NCBI GenBank assembly: GCA_002778215.1
Contig: PCDM01000024.1
Coordinates: 12,501-76,500, forward strand
Direction: 5' to 3'
Origin: Esteya vermicola
Taxonomy: Eukaryota; Ascomycota; Sordariomycetes; Ophiostomatales; Ophiostomataceae
DNA length: 64,000 nt
The translations under genes and the position numbers were made by a program. The notes beneath the pieces are model-generated. The model was not told the origin of the DNA, did no database searches, and worked only from the letters and a program-made list of their open reading frames with translations. This document shows, one piece after another, positions 1 to 10,694 of the stretch (position 1 is its first letter; the number at the start of each line of letters is the position of its first letter).

Positions 1-1690
1 TTTCATATATCCACCGAGGTTTGGTTCGCTGGCTTGCGCCGCCGTCGCGGGAAACCCGCGAGGGCCAAGGCGCCCGACGTGGTCTTGCGCCCATCGCGGG
101 AACGACGCGACTCACGGCCGCGCGCACCCGCTGCGCGGCTCCTCCGTCGTCCCCAGAGATGACAGGGCACCACAGCGCACGCGGCACACCTGCAGCGCAC
201 CCACGTCCCCTGGAAAAGTGCAGTGCCCGCCTGGAGAACCGCTGCAGCACCCCAGCGGGGAACCGACAGGCACCCGCGGCGCACACGCACCCACTGGAGG
301 TGGGCAACAACCGCCTGGACGACCGCTGCAGCACCCCAGCGGGGGACCGACAGGCACCCACAGCGCACCCATGTCCGCTGGAAGAGCGCAGCGCCCGCCC
401 GGACGAGCACTGCAGCGCCCTAGAAGAAGTCCCCCAGCGCACCCGCACCCACTGGAAGAGCGCAGCACCCGCCTAGACGAGCGCTGCAGCACCCCGGAAG
501 AAGTCCCCCAGCGCACCAGCAGACCGCTGGCGCCCAGGACGGGTGCCGGGACAGCGCCTGGCAGCCCGCCCTGAGTGCTGGGACCGCCCCAGCTCCAGCG
601 CGCCCAGCGGCGCCCTGCAGCAGGACGGCCCCCAAAGGGGGGGAGTGGCGCCCCGGCCGCCACTTTTTTTTCCCTTTTCATATATCCACCGAGGTTTGGT
701 TCGCTGGCTAGCGCCGCCTTCGCGGGAAATCCGCCACCCGCAACCCACCCGATGTGCAAGTGGGCCTGTGCCACGAACGACGCGACTCACGGCCGCGCGC
801 ACCCGCTGCGCGGCCCCTCCGTCGCTCCCAGACGCTACAGGGCACCACAGCGCACGCGGCCCATCTCCAGCGCACCCGCATCCACTGGAAGAGCGCAGCA
901 CCCGCCTGGACGAGCGCTGCAGCACCCCAGAAGAAGTCCCCCAGCGCGCCCGCACCCACTGGAAGAGCGCAGCGCCCGCCTGGAGAACCGCTGCAGCACC
1001 CCAGCGGGGGACCGACAGGCACCCGCAGCGCACCCGCATCCACTGGAAGAGCGCAGCACCCGCCTGAACGAGCGCTGCAGCACCCCGGAAGAAGTCCCCC
1101 AGCGCACCCGCACCCACTGGAAGAGCGCAGCGCCCGCCTGGAGAACCGCTGCAGCACGCGAGCAGAAAACCGACAGGCACCCGCAGCGCACCCGCACCCA
1201 CTGGAAGAGCGCAGCACCCGCCTGGACGACCGCTGCAGCGCGCCGGCAGGTGCTGGGACCGCCCCAGTGGGGGGAGTGGCGCCCCGGCCGCCACTTTTTT
1301 TTTCCCCTTTTATATATCCACCGAGGTTTGGTTCGCTGGCTAGCGCCGCCGTCGCGGGGAATCCGCCACCCGCGACCCACCCGACGTGCAAGTGGGCCCG
1401 TGTCACGGACGACGCGACTCACGACCGCGCGCCCCCACTGCGCGGCTCCTCCGCGCTCCCAGACACTACAGCGGTCTCCAGCGCACTACAGGGACCTGCG
1501 GGTGCCCCCAGCGCCTGAGCACGCCGCTGTAACCCGCACCACGGCCGCTGTGATGGCCGCCGTAATCTGCCCTGCAGCCGCTGTGATGGCCGCCGTTGTC
1601 TGCCCTGCAGCCGCTGTAACCTACCTACCTGTTTGGCGGCGTAGAAGGAAATACACCGATAATAACTATGTGTCGTCCTTAGTGTAAAGA
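1..1690. repeat. GC-rich nested tandem-repeat block
   Basis: Three long units begin with the same motif (catatatccaccgaggtttg-like) near positions 4, 679 and 1313, a period of about 630-675 bp. Inside each unit, shorter sub-repeats of roughly 70-80 bp recur, marked by actggaagagcgcagc, ctggagaaccgctgcagcac and agaagtcccccagcgc. Each unit ends in a pyrimidine run just before the next start. Many frames stay open for 100-370 codons on both strands, but the products are low-complexity Pro/Arg/Ala/Gly and match no domain, so I do not call genes here. Its position beside a retrotransposon nest and the edge of conserved genes would fit a subtelomeric or heterochromatic satellite. That placement is inference. 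Confidence 0.8.
1544..1620. repeat. 33-bp direct repeat, about 2.3 copies
   Basis: Units at 1544-1576 and 1577-1609 differ at only two or three bases. A third partial unit begins at 1610 (gccgctgtaa). The array ends the GC-rich block, after which base composition drops sharply towards the AT-rich transposon region. Confidence 0.8.
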
Positions 1691-1725
1691 CTCTAAATAA
1701 ACGAAATATACAATTAATGCAAAAT

Positions 1726-2137
1726 TGTTACAGACAGGCAGGGAGGACGTCTACAAGGGTCTCGCGAAGACCGCGCACAGGAGGCGCGCAGACTTTACAG
1801 ACGATACGAATACACGATGGCTAATCAGACAGATGGCAGGCGTCACATGACCTACGGACATGGGCAGGACCTATGAGGATGCGCAGTGGTGGTCCGTGCT
1901 CGATTAAGTGGGGCAGTGATGGATTCGCGCTCTGTGATTGGTCAAATAGCTGTTAAGTCCGAAGGCTAAGGCCTAATTAGGACTAGTGTAATTAGTACTG
2001 CCTCTATATAGCCAGTCTGTCCCTTTCTACGAATGTAGAGGGACAAGACTTAGTTCTTGCGCAATACTACCCCTGCCTTTGGCCCTCTGCGAGCGATTAC
2101 TTCACTGACGTAGTCACCTGGTCTATCTACCGTCACA
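1726..2137. mobile_element. Solo LTR, 412 bp, 5-bp target duplication AAAAT
   Basis: The segment begins TGTTACAG and ends CCGTCACA, the TG...CA ends expected of an LTR. It is flanked by the direct repeat aaaat at 1721-1725 and 2138-2142. No internal coding region is attached, so it looks like a solo LTR left by LTR-LTR recombination. Its last 75 bp or so (from cccctgcc to gtcaca) are clearly related to the fragment at 8806-8882 on the other side of the Copia nest. Superfamily cannot be assigned from the LTR alone; a Gypsy-like origin is possible. Confidence 0.75.
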
Positions 2138-2225
2138 AAAATAACTGTAATATGTCAATAATTCTGTTTAATTCTTATGTGTTAGTGAAATGTTTTGTTA
2201 AGAATATATAATTATGTAAGGTATT

Positions 2226-2479
2226 TAAGAGAAATACGTCTTAGCGGAAGGCGTAGAGTCAAGCTACGTGCAGCAATCTAAGTAGTTGAATAGGTAAGGC
2301 CTATAGTAAGGGAAAAAGAGTGTATTTCTTAGATGCTTGACAAAAGACTAGATAGAAGAGAGGAGGACTGTCCTTATATAGACGTAATCCGTTATTTTAA
2401 TCTAGGTGTGTGTATGTACTAAAAACCCTAATACAAATATGTAATTAGTAATACCTTACGTAATTATATATTCTTAACA
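2226..2479 (-). repeat. 3' LTR of the Copia element
   Basis: Read on the minus strand it starts TGTTAAGAATA and ends TATTTCTCTTA, so the 3' end lacks the canonical CA that the older related LTR retains (TTTCTCACA). By eye it is identical to 7826-8079. Confidence 0.9.
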
Positions 2480-2488
2480 TACCCCCTT
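2480..2488 (-). other. Copia polypurine tract
   Basis: Minus-strand AAGGGGGTA lies immediately before the 3' LTR, the expected position of the plus-strand primer for reverse transcription. Confidence 0.7.
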
Positions 2489-2965
2489 AAACTTAACTAA
2501 GTTATTAACTTATTAACTTATTAAGTTTATACTAAAAGGGTTTTTTCTTTTCTTTTATAGTAGTAAAGGCTTGTTATTAAAAATTTAACTATAGTCTCTA
2601 GTTAAATTAGTTTTTTATAGTGCACTTTGTTTTTTATATATTAAAATAAAGAAGTAAAAGCCATTTAAATCTTTATTTGCCTTTATAACTATTATAAGCT
2701 AAGTTAAGTCTTTCTTAGTATTAAATTCCTTAAAAAAAAATAAAAAGGTAAGTAATAAGGACTTAGTTAAGCTTTATTTTATTAGACTATATTAAAGTCT
2801 AGTTAGTTAAGTTAAGTAGTGTTATAATACTTTAAGATCTTATAAGTAAATAACTCTTAACTAGTACTATTTTAGAATTTATAAGAAAACCTTTTAAAGT
2901 AAAAAACTTATAACACTTTATAGTCTAAAAAGGTGTCTTAAAAAGATAAATCCTTTTATAATTAA

Positions 2966-5900
2966 CTATAAATTCATAGTTAAAGCGTCCTTTGCCCACT
3001 CTAACTTATCCTTTAACACCGGCTTAGTTAAAGGGTCGGCTAGCTGTTCTGTATCAGGTATATGAACTATTTTTAGACGTCCTGTATCAAGCTCGTCCCT
3101 AATCCAGTGATAGGTAACGTCTATATGCTTGGTTTTATTATGAAAAGTACTAGCTTTAGATAAGTCTATAGCACTTCTATTATCCACTAATAAAGTAGGG
3201 ATTACTTTAGTAACGTCTTCTTTTTTATTACTTATATATCTTAATAAATAATTTATTAAGCCTTTTAGGTACTTAGCCTCTTTACCAGCTTCCTTAACAG
3301 CTATATATTCTGCTTCGGTACTGCTTAGAGTAACTATGTCCTGCTTTTTTGATGACCAACTAAGTAGATTACTACCTAGTAAGCTAATATAACCAGTAGT
3401 GCTTTTTCTATCGTCTAGGTCAGAAGCATAGTCTGAATCAGAATAGACGTTAAGTATATAATCGGTGCTAGCCTTATAAGTAATGCCTAGTCCTGGGTAC
3501 TTATTTAAGTAGCCCCAGATGTGGTCTAGTGCATTAAAATGCCCCTGGTCTGGATTTAAAGAAAACTTAGACATTTTTATAACAGCAAAGGTAATATCAT
3601 ACCTAGTTTTTAAGGCTAAATATAGTAAAGACCCTATTTGCTGTTGATATAGTTTTATTTCAGCTGGTAAGGCTTTAGTCCTTTGATTTTTAACTGGCTT
3701 ATAGCCCGGCGGGAGGGGTGTATCCCTATGCCTTATTTTATCTTTATAGAAGCGTTGAATTATATTTAGTGTATACTTCTTTAAGTCTATAGTTAATAAA
3801 CCTTTATTAACTCTAGTAAAATTCATCCCTAAAAAGGTCTGTACTAGTCCTAGACTCTTTATTTCTAGCCTTTTATTTAGCTTAGAAATTAGTCTAGTTA
3901 TAAACTTAATATTAGGACCTGTTACTATAAAGTCATCAATATGACATAGTAAGAAAACCTTTTCAGTCTTATGTAAAAATAAGCCTTTATTATAAGGAAA
4001 GACTATAAAGTCTTCCTTTATTAAAATATCTTTTAAGTGCCTATACCATAGTCTAGGTGCTTGTTTTAGACCGTATAAGGCTTTATTTAGTAGACAGACT
4101 TTATAACTATTAGTCTCGAAGCCTATAGGCTGTCTAACGTATATAGTTTTATCTATTTTCCCGTGTAAAAAAGCGTTTTTTACGTCGTATTGATTTAGGT
4201 CCCAGCCGTTATTAACAGCTAATAAAAAGACTAATCTATACGTCTCAGGACGACAGGTTGTACTAAAGGTCTCTAAGTAATCTACACCTAGTACCTGGCT
4301 AAAGCCTTGTACTACCCACCTAGCCTTATAGCGTACGGGTACGTTTTTATCGTCTGTTTTTAAGGCGTATACCCATCTACCCCCTAAAACGTGACCGTCT
4401 TTAGGTGGGTCGACTAAAGTATAAGTGTTTTGGCTTATTAAAGACTTAATTTCGTCCTTCATAGCTTCTAACCACTTGTCTTTATTAGGGCTAGCCATAG
4501 CTTGTTTATAAGTATTAGGCTCATCTTTTAAATTAGTAAAAAGAATAGTTGCTTCTAAAGCTTCTAAATCTTTTGGTACTATAATAGTGTTTTTTATATA
4601 AGTTTTATATGCCTGTATGTCTTCTTTAGTTAAGGTAGGTAGTTCTATAACTAGCCTAGCCTTATTTTTAGTATTAGTTGTTTCTAAGGTTGTTTTTATC
4701 TTTAGCCTATCAAAGTTTGATTTAGTTGGCTGCTGTTTGATTTTTTGGACCTTAGGCTTAGTACTACTATAATCATCAGATTTTTCTGCGTCTAATGGTA
4801 TAGCTGTCGTCGTACTAGTATTATTTTTTAGGAAGGTATTGCTAATAAACTGATTTATTTGTGTTTTTAGCTCTTTTATATTAAGCCGGTTTTCTTCCTT
4901 TTCTATTATAAAGACGTCTCTAGACGTAATTATTTGCTTTGTCTTAGGGTTATATACTAGGTAGTGTCTAGTATCTGGTATATACCCTACTAAAATCCCT
5001 TTTATACCCTTAGGGTCTAATTTAGACTTAGAAGGGTCTTTATTTAGGTAATAAGCAGTAGAACCTATAGTTTTTAAGTAAGTTAAATCAGGTCTTACCC
5101 CATTTAGCTTTTCATAAGGTGATAAGAACCCTAGTGAGCTATGAGGTGTTATATTATATAACTCTGCTGCCGTCTTTGCTAGCTGTCCCCAAAGTGATTT
5201 AGGTAGCTTATTTTCCTTAGTATTAAGAAAGCAAAGTATTTTATTTACTAAAGTCTGGTTAATTCTTTCGATTATACCGTTACTTTCTTTAGTATAGGCA
5301 GGTGTTAGTATATGGCGTATACCATTTTTATTTAAGTAGGCCTTAAAGTCCTTACTTAGGTATTCTGTACCATTATCTGTCTGAAAAAACTTTATTTTAT
5401 TATTTTTAGTATTATTTTCAGCCTTATGCTTATAAAGCTTAAAAGCTTCTAAAGCGTCTGATTTCTTTTTTAGTAAGTAAAGGTCTAGGTACCTAGTCTT
5501 AAAGTCTAGGAAGGTAATAAAATACCTATAGCCCTTAAAAGTCTGTGGTGAAATAGGTCCACATATATCAGAGGCTACCCTTTCAAGGTAAGTATAGTCT
5601 TTATTAGTAAAGCTATTCTTATATACCTTATTTTTTAACTTACTTAGTAGGCAGGCTTCACAGTTAAGAACTGATTCTTCTGCTTTCTTAGTTAAGTCCG
5701 TTTTTAAGTTATTTTGTTTTATAACCCTTTTTAAATTAGCTAGTCCTATGTGTCCTAGTCTTTGATGTAATAGTTTAAGGCTGTTTTTATTCCCTTGGCT
5801 ATTAATAGCTATAAGGGCTTGTTCTGGTTTTAATACCTTTCCTTTAGTAATATATAAATTATTACTATTAGTAGTATAGGCAGTAGTTAAAACCGTGTCT

Positions 5901-7429
5901 TTATTTTGCTTATTTTTTATATATAAGACTGCTTTTTTACTTGTTATTACTGATTTAACAGTAGTAAGCTTTCTTAGACTTATTAAATTATAGCCTATTT
6001 CAGGCATATATAGACAGTTAGTAAGTCTTTTAGTTATTTTTGTGTCTAAAAATTGGACTAAGACGTCTCCTACCCCCTTAACTTTTAAAGACGCTGCTTC
6101 TCCCCATTTAGCAGTAGAGTCTTCATAAGTAAGGCTAATAAACAGATTTTTATCACTAATAGTATGACTAGTAGCCCCTGTATCTACTACAAAAGGTATA
6201 GAAAAGTCACTGTTTAATAGAATAGTCTGGTCTTTGTTTTTGTTTTTACTTAAAGCTTTTTTATTTTTATTACTACTTATACTATTTCTAGTTTGAACAA
6301 CCGGCATAATTATGCCTAGATTTGTTATTAAGCAGTCTTTTTTATAAGGTTTTTTAGAAGGGGTGATTAGACTTACATCAGAGTCTAAATCCATTATATT
6401 AGTCTCCCTATCAGTCGATGACGACGACGACGGTGAGGGTGACCTAGGCGGTGGAGAGGGCACATTAGGTATTAGTCTAGTCTTCCTAGTACTAATAAGC
6501 ACCTCGTCCTTCCTTTTTTGTTTTTTAGTCTTCCTAGGGTCAGACGAAGAGGCAGAATAGGTAGACGATGTGTCTTCCTTAGTCCTTTTAGTCCCCTTTA
6601 AGAAGAAGCATGAATCAGGCCAGTGGCCTAGTCTTTTGCAGTGTGAACAGAAGGATCCCTTTCCGTCCCAAGACGTGACCTTAGACGTAGTAGTCTGGTC
6701 TGTTCTTTTTTGTTTTGAACCTTTTGGTTTAAAACCCTTTTTAGTCTGACTAGACTGACTAAGTAAGACAGTGTCTTCCTTGTCTTCGTCTTCGTCCTGT
6801 TGTTTTACGCTGTGTAACTTCAGCCTTCTGTCTTCTTCTAATATACTTTGTAAAAGCGTATCAGTCGAGACAGTTTCTTTTTGAAAGGACATAGCCATAC
6901 TAGCAATAAACGGTTCAAAAGCTTTATGGTTAAGCTTATAAAGAATAGAACCAGTTAAAAAGGCAGTAGGCGGCGTCAGCTTTTTTGCATCCATTTCATT
7001 AAGTAGATATTGAACCTTCTCAACGAATTTCTAGGCACTCTTTTCAGTCTTATACGTTAAATCGTTAAAAGACTTAATAACCATATAGTTGGTATTAAAC
7101 CCTTCTTTATAGTAGAGATTTTTTAGTGTCTCCCAGGCTACGAAGGCACTAGTAACACCAGACAGCTGGTGAAGAGGACCGTCTAGCATACAGTTTCTCA
7201 TATAAGCTAAGGCCTTTCGGTTGCACTGAATCCTTTTTCCAGCATTCTTTTCTTCAGGGTAGTCCACGACAGCTTCATTCGTCCCTTCAGAATAGGCATT
7301 CGAGTAGTCATAGGCTAAAGCCCCCCCTAGGTCCACGATGTCTAGGCTGGCTTGAAAGCGTACCGACCAAGTTACATAGTTTTGTCCCCCTTTTAGGTGA
7401 TTTTTCGGGTTTAATTTAACCTCGGCCAT
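2966..7429 (-). CDS. Copia gag-pol polyprotein, one in-frame UAG
   Basis: The frame opens at 7429 (MAEVKLNPKNHL) and runs to 2966, about 1,487 codons, broken only by TAG at 7033-7031. The two halves are in the same frame with no missing sequence. Parts in order: an N-terminal gag-like domain; a zinc knuckle CSHCKRLGHWPDSC; aspartic protease with DTGATSH; the integrase HHCC region (HQRLGH...CEACLLSK); an integrase core with D (SDICGP), D (TDNGTEY) and E (NGIIERINQ); reverse transcriptase with DVKNAFLHG, ALYGLKQAPR and a CHIDDF active site; and RNase H (YSDSDYASD, SSTEAEY, DNRSA). Integrase before RT is the diagnostic Copia order. The UAG lies near residue 133, inside gag, so it is not at the usual gag/pol boundary. 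It is probably a nonsense mutation rather than programmed readthrough. About 390 bp of leader (7430-7818) and 485 bp of AT-rich 3' sequence (2480-2965) complete the element; I see no other gene in them. Confidence 0.93.
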
Positions 7430-7818
7430 TTTTCACAAATCAAAGAAAAGTGGGTACTAAATGAAAATTCAGACACACTACCAAAAATCCACCAAAAAAT
7501 TCGCCGAAAATACCGTCGTGTAAAGGAAAAGAAGGAGATTCGAATGGTATAGCTTTCGAGTCGATCGGAGGGTTATTCGAAGAGTAAAAAGAAAAAGAAA
7601 AAGGTGAGTAAAAAGGTCTTATTGTAGAAAGAGGGTGAAAAAATAAAGATATTTTTAATAGGTGTAGACCTCTCTAATTCTTCGAGAAATCGAATAAAAA
7701 GGACCGGGTCGTTGATTAGTAATTAGGGTTTTCTTTCCCTTAAAAAGAAAAAAGAAAGAAAAGAAAGTAAAGAAAATAAGTAAAAAAAATAAGTAAGGGT
7801 GGCACGTAGTAAAGAGTT

Positions 7819-7825
7819 GCTACCA
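7819..7825 (-). other. Copia primer binding site (initiator-Met tRNA type)
   Basis: Minus-strand TGGTAGC abuts the inner end of the 5' LTR with no spacer. TGGTAGC is complementary to the 3' end of fungal initiator methionine tRNA (...GCTACCA), the usual Ty1/Copia primer. The match beyond seven bases is poor, so full-length 3'-end priming is less certain. Confidence 0.65.
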
Positions 7826-8079
7826 TAAGAGAAATACGTCTTAGCGGAAGGCGTAGAGTCAAGCTACGTGCAGCAATCTAAGTAGTTGAATAGGTAAGGC
7901 CTATAGTAAGGGAAAAAGAGTGTATTTCTTAGATGCTTGACAAAAGACTAGATAGAAGAGAGGAGGACTGTCCTTATATAGACGTAATCCGTTATTTTAA
8001 TCTAGGTGTGTGTATGTACTAAAAACCCTAATACAAATATGTAATTAGTAATACCTTACGTAATTATATATTCTTAACA
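7826..8079 (-). repeat. 5' LTR of the Copia element
   Basis: Direct repeat of 2226-2479. Transcription of the element should start within this copy on the minus strand. It is followed at once by the primer binding site. Confidence 0.9.
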
Positions 8080-8228
8080 GTATTACTAATTACATATTCG
8101 TATTATGGTTTTTTGTACATACACACACCTAGATTAAAATAGCGGATTACGTCTATATAAGGACAGTCCTCCTTCCTTCTATCTAGTCTTTTATTAAGGA
8201 TCTAAGAAATACACTCATTTTCCCTTAC

Positions 8229-8645
8229 TGTAAAGGTATTTGTAAGGTCAGTGCTATACGCCACTGTAACTAGGTAGAAGATAACATCAACTTCACAATA
8301 ACTAAATCGTATACGTATAGGGGTGTAAGGACAAGAATAAACTCTTGTCCCTTTTATTAAGGAGGGGTATAGTAGTACTATATAAATATATAGGAGATGT
8401 CCATTGGTCCACTTATTCTAGCCAATCACAGGGACCGCTCAGGGACCCCTCAGGGTCCACCCTCGGTGTCTTAGAATGGCTCACCGCTATTCTGTCCCTT
8501 GGCCAATCACAGTAGGGCGCCGGCAGATCAAACATCTGACCAATCACGGGAGGACCCTGCAGGGACCCTGGACGGCCCGTGCGCGGTGCCTCGACTGCGC
8601 TTAGTCATGCGACGCCTGTAAGTGATTCTTGTTAAAACCGTGACA
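8229..8645. mobile_element. Unrelated solo LTR, 417 bp, target duplication CTTAC
   Basis: It interrupts the older Copia solo LTR. The insert starts TGTAAAGG and ends CCGTGACA (TG...CA) and is flanked by cttac at 8224-8228 and 8646-8650. Deleting the insert and one copy of cttac restores the LTR sequence seen in the intact element (cccttactatagg). The interior is moderately GC-rich and carries repeated variants of agggacc and ccaatcac. It has no coding capacity and no clear similarity to the LTR at 1726-2137. Confidence 0.8.
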
Positions 8646-8805
8646 CTTACTATAGGCCTTAGTTATTCAAATATTCAGATTTCTGCACGTAGCTCGACTC
8701 TACGCCTTCCGCAAAGACGTATTTCTCACATGTTTAGATGTGAAAATTAGTTAATTGTTGTGTATCTAGAACTATGTGATTTTCCTGTATTTATAGTGAT
8801 TTTCC

Positions 8806-8882
8806 GGTAACAACCCCTGCCTATTGCCCTCCTACGATTGATTACTTCACTGACGTAGTCACCTAGTCCACGCCCCGTCACA
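8806..8882. repeat. LTR 3'-end fragment related to the solo LTR at 1726-2137
   Basis: The stretch from caacccctgcc to ccgtcaca matches the last 75 bp or so of the solo LTR at 1726-2137, including gattacttcactgacgtag. The rest of the LTR is not recognisable upstream. It ends immediately before the relic HNH gene, so an old insertion may have trimmed that gene's 3' side. Confidence 0.65.
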
Positions 8883-8937
8883 GCTCAGCTCTTCCACAGC
8901 TGAAACTCCCGCCCCCCTCTCCACGGAGAGCCGTATC

Positions 8938-10558
8938 CTAGGGACTCTCCGATTCTGATTCGGGCAACAGGCCATTGTTAAGCTGCCATAGTCTTGTGCG
9001 GCGCTCTTCCCAAGCAAAACTGGCTTTCCAGCGCCTGCCCTCTTCAATAGTGATAATGCCATCTTCTACGGCGTCTTCTATAGTAGACAGTAGTGGTGGC
9101 GGCACCTTACCTCCCTCGTCCCCATCGTCATCCTCGTCGTCTAGCGCGGCTTCACTGAATATGTCTCGGAGCATAGCCGCAGCACGCATGCCACCCATTA
9201 ACCTGTGCGCTCCATACTGCATCTGCAGCATTCGAAGACTTGGCAGCGGGTAGACGGGTTAGGGCTGGTTACTTCGTAAACATCACCGTGCTTCACGGCG
9301 GGATAGTGACCAGTACTAGGCTGGGGGCGCCGAAAGTCGACAAAGCCACCGAGTCGCACATAGTTCCGGTTTGGTTGCTGGTGCAGTCCTTCGTTAGGAA
9401 TCGGATCGTCTAGCCAGACGAGAGCAAACTTGTACCGGTCGAAAAAGCGGTGGACGCTTGGGCTTAGCGGAAGGATATTAGTAACCTCCTCGCCCTCTAT
9501 GTTGATCTGAGACTTGAGCTGCGGCAGATCCCATAGAGCACACAATACACGCCGAGGTAGGTTGAGGCCTTGCTCCAGCTGCGTTGTGCACACGGGCACA
9601 ATATGTGCCCCGTCGACCAGTGGCAGTCCGGTTAAAACACAGCGTTGATTGTACCAGTGCAGGACGGTTGCTTGTGCTTGGCGATCCTTAGGTGGGCAAG
9701 AAGATGGCAAGTTGTGGCAGCTTTTCTCTTACCTTCCACTTTCAAGCGTTTGCTCAAAGGGGTCGTCTGGCCAGCCTGTCCTTCCTGTTCGTTGTGATCG
9801 GCCTCCCCCTCACCATCCCCGTCCCCGTCCCCGATCTCCTCACCTTTCCAAGCAGCCTCGATCGTGGCTGTCTGGCTGTGTATATAGTTATGCATGTGGT
9901 TGAAATACAGCTCAAGGGGTTCGTTATGTGGGCTCTCCCATACGCGCAGGCCTTTAACCGACAAGAAACGTGGCTTTGTAATCGGATCCAAGGCAATCGC
10001 CAAAGAAGCACACAGCCTATACTTATGGTTCAGGCGTTCAACTTTTTGGGGCCTGCTAGACCCCTTGTTCTCGGATTTCCCCTTTTCCAATTCGATGCGC
10101 AGGTATTGTACAAACAGTGCCCGAAGCTGCGTATCGCTAGTGACCTCGTTCGCGTCTGGTAGCGGGGTGGAGGAGGATGTTATTGGTAGAGACGAAGGCT
10201 GTGCTGGCACTGAAGCTGCAAACTGAAGAGCGGTGGAAGAAGAATCACCTCCATGCGGAACGGGCCCCGCCTCGTTGGGTAGCCAGTCGGTCGAACCGCG
10301 AGGGATTCCTGATCCATCTTTCGAGCCGACAGCGTCAAGAACGTTCTCGGACGTCAGAAGAGAGAGCCTAATGGTAGTCGTGTGTAGAGCAGATGGGGAA
10401 AAAAGAGAAAAGATAACCGTGTCTGGTAAACTTGGATGGCCAATAGCTGGAAGGTAATTTTTTTTCACTAGCAGAAAAATCACACAGAAAAAATAAGATG
10501 GACGAGAAGGCCTCCCTCTAGAAAAGAAGACGCGGATTGTGTAAGAGCAACAAGTCAT
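8938..10558 (-). pseudogene. HNH-nuclease-domain protein, frameshifted relic
   Basis: Three overlapping minus-strand frames together make a fungal HNH (HNH_2 type) protein. The N-terminal part is in the frame ending near 9715 (...LSKRLKVEG). The HNH core is at 9700-9240, with CVLTGLPLVDGAHIVP, then NILPLSPSVHRFFD. The C-terminal part is at about 9250-8938, with PLPSLRMLQMQYGAHR and an acidic stretch. The first change of frame could be a small intron (GTAAGA at about 9728 to an AG near 9673), which would splice in frame. The second, near 9250, needs a 1-nt shift: the core frame runs past it into unrelated residues, while the PLPS frame has a stop just upstream. No intron explains that. Start 10558 is the first ATG in the frame and may be too far upstream. 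The cellular role of this family is not established. I judge this a decayed copy, less likely a sequencing error. Confidence 0.65.
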
Positions 10559-10694
10559 CAGAGAATTAACGTGCACGGACCTCGAGACCGTACCTACATC
10601 ATTTATGTAATTTTTTAGTAATAATGCACTTTGTATTGCTTACGAGTACTCTCATATTCCCTACTCGCTACCTGCTATAGTTTGATGCACGCAT

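Larger units (their letters stand above)
2226..8079 (-). mobile_element. Complete Ty1/Copia retrotransposon, 5.85 kb
   Basis: Two 254-bp LTRs that I read as identical (2226-2479 and 7826-8079) enclose a Copia-order polyprotein, a primer binding site directly inside the 5' LTR and a polypurine tract directly inside the 3' LTR. The target duplication gtatt is at 2221-2225 and 8080-8084. Removing the element rejoins an older LTR precisely. LTR identity points to a recent insertion. The element is much richer in A and T than the surrounding genes. The polyprotein frame is interrupted by a single UAG, so the copy may not be autonomous. Confidence 0.92.
2196..8730 (+). mobile_element. Older Copia-family solo LTR (+ strand), split by two later insertions
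   Basis: Three pieces reconstruct one LTR related to those of the intact Copia element but in opposite orientation: 2196-2225 (TGTTAAGAATA...), 8085-8228 and about 8651-8730 (...TTTCTCACA). It starts TG and ends CA and is bounded by the target duplication tgttt at 2191-2195 and 8731-8735. It differs from the intact element's LTRs at many positions, so it is older. The gap 2226-8079 is the intact Copia element, and the gap 8229-8645 is an unrelated solo LTR. Confidence 0.8.

Noticed and set aside
1..1500. Possible CRISPR-like array
   Set aside because: Sub-repeats are contiguous and diverged, without unique spacers of constant length, and the genome is eukaryotic.
112..1687. Overlapping open frames of 150-370 codons on both strands
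   Set aside because: They are products of a stop-poor GC-rich tandem repeat. Translations are low-complexity, mutually overlapping and match no domain.
9672..9728. A clean intron in the HNH gene
   Set aside because: A GTAAGA donor and an AG acceptor can be paired in frame, but the branch point is poor and a second, unspliceable frameshift lies downstream, so I treat the locus as a relic.
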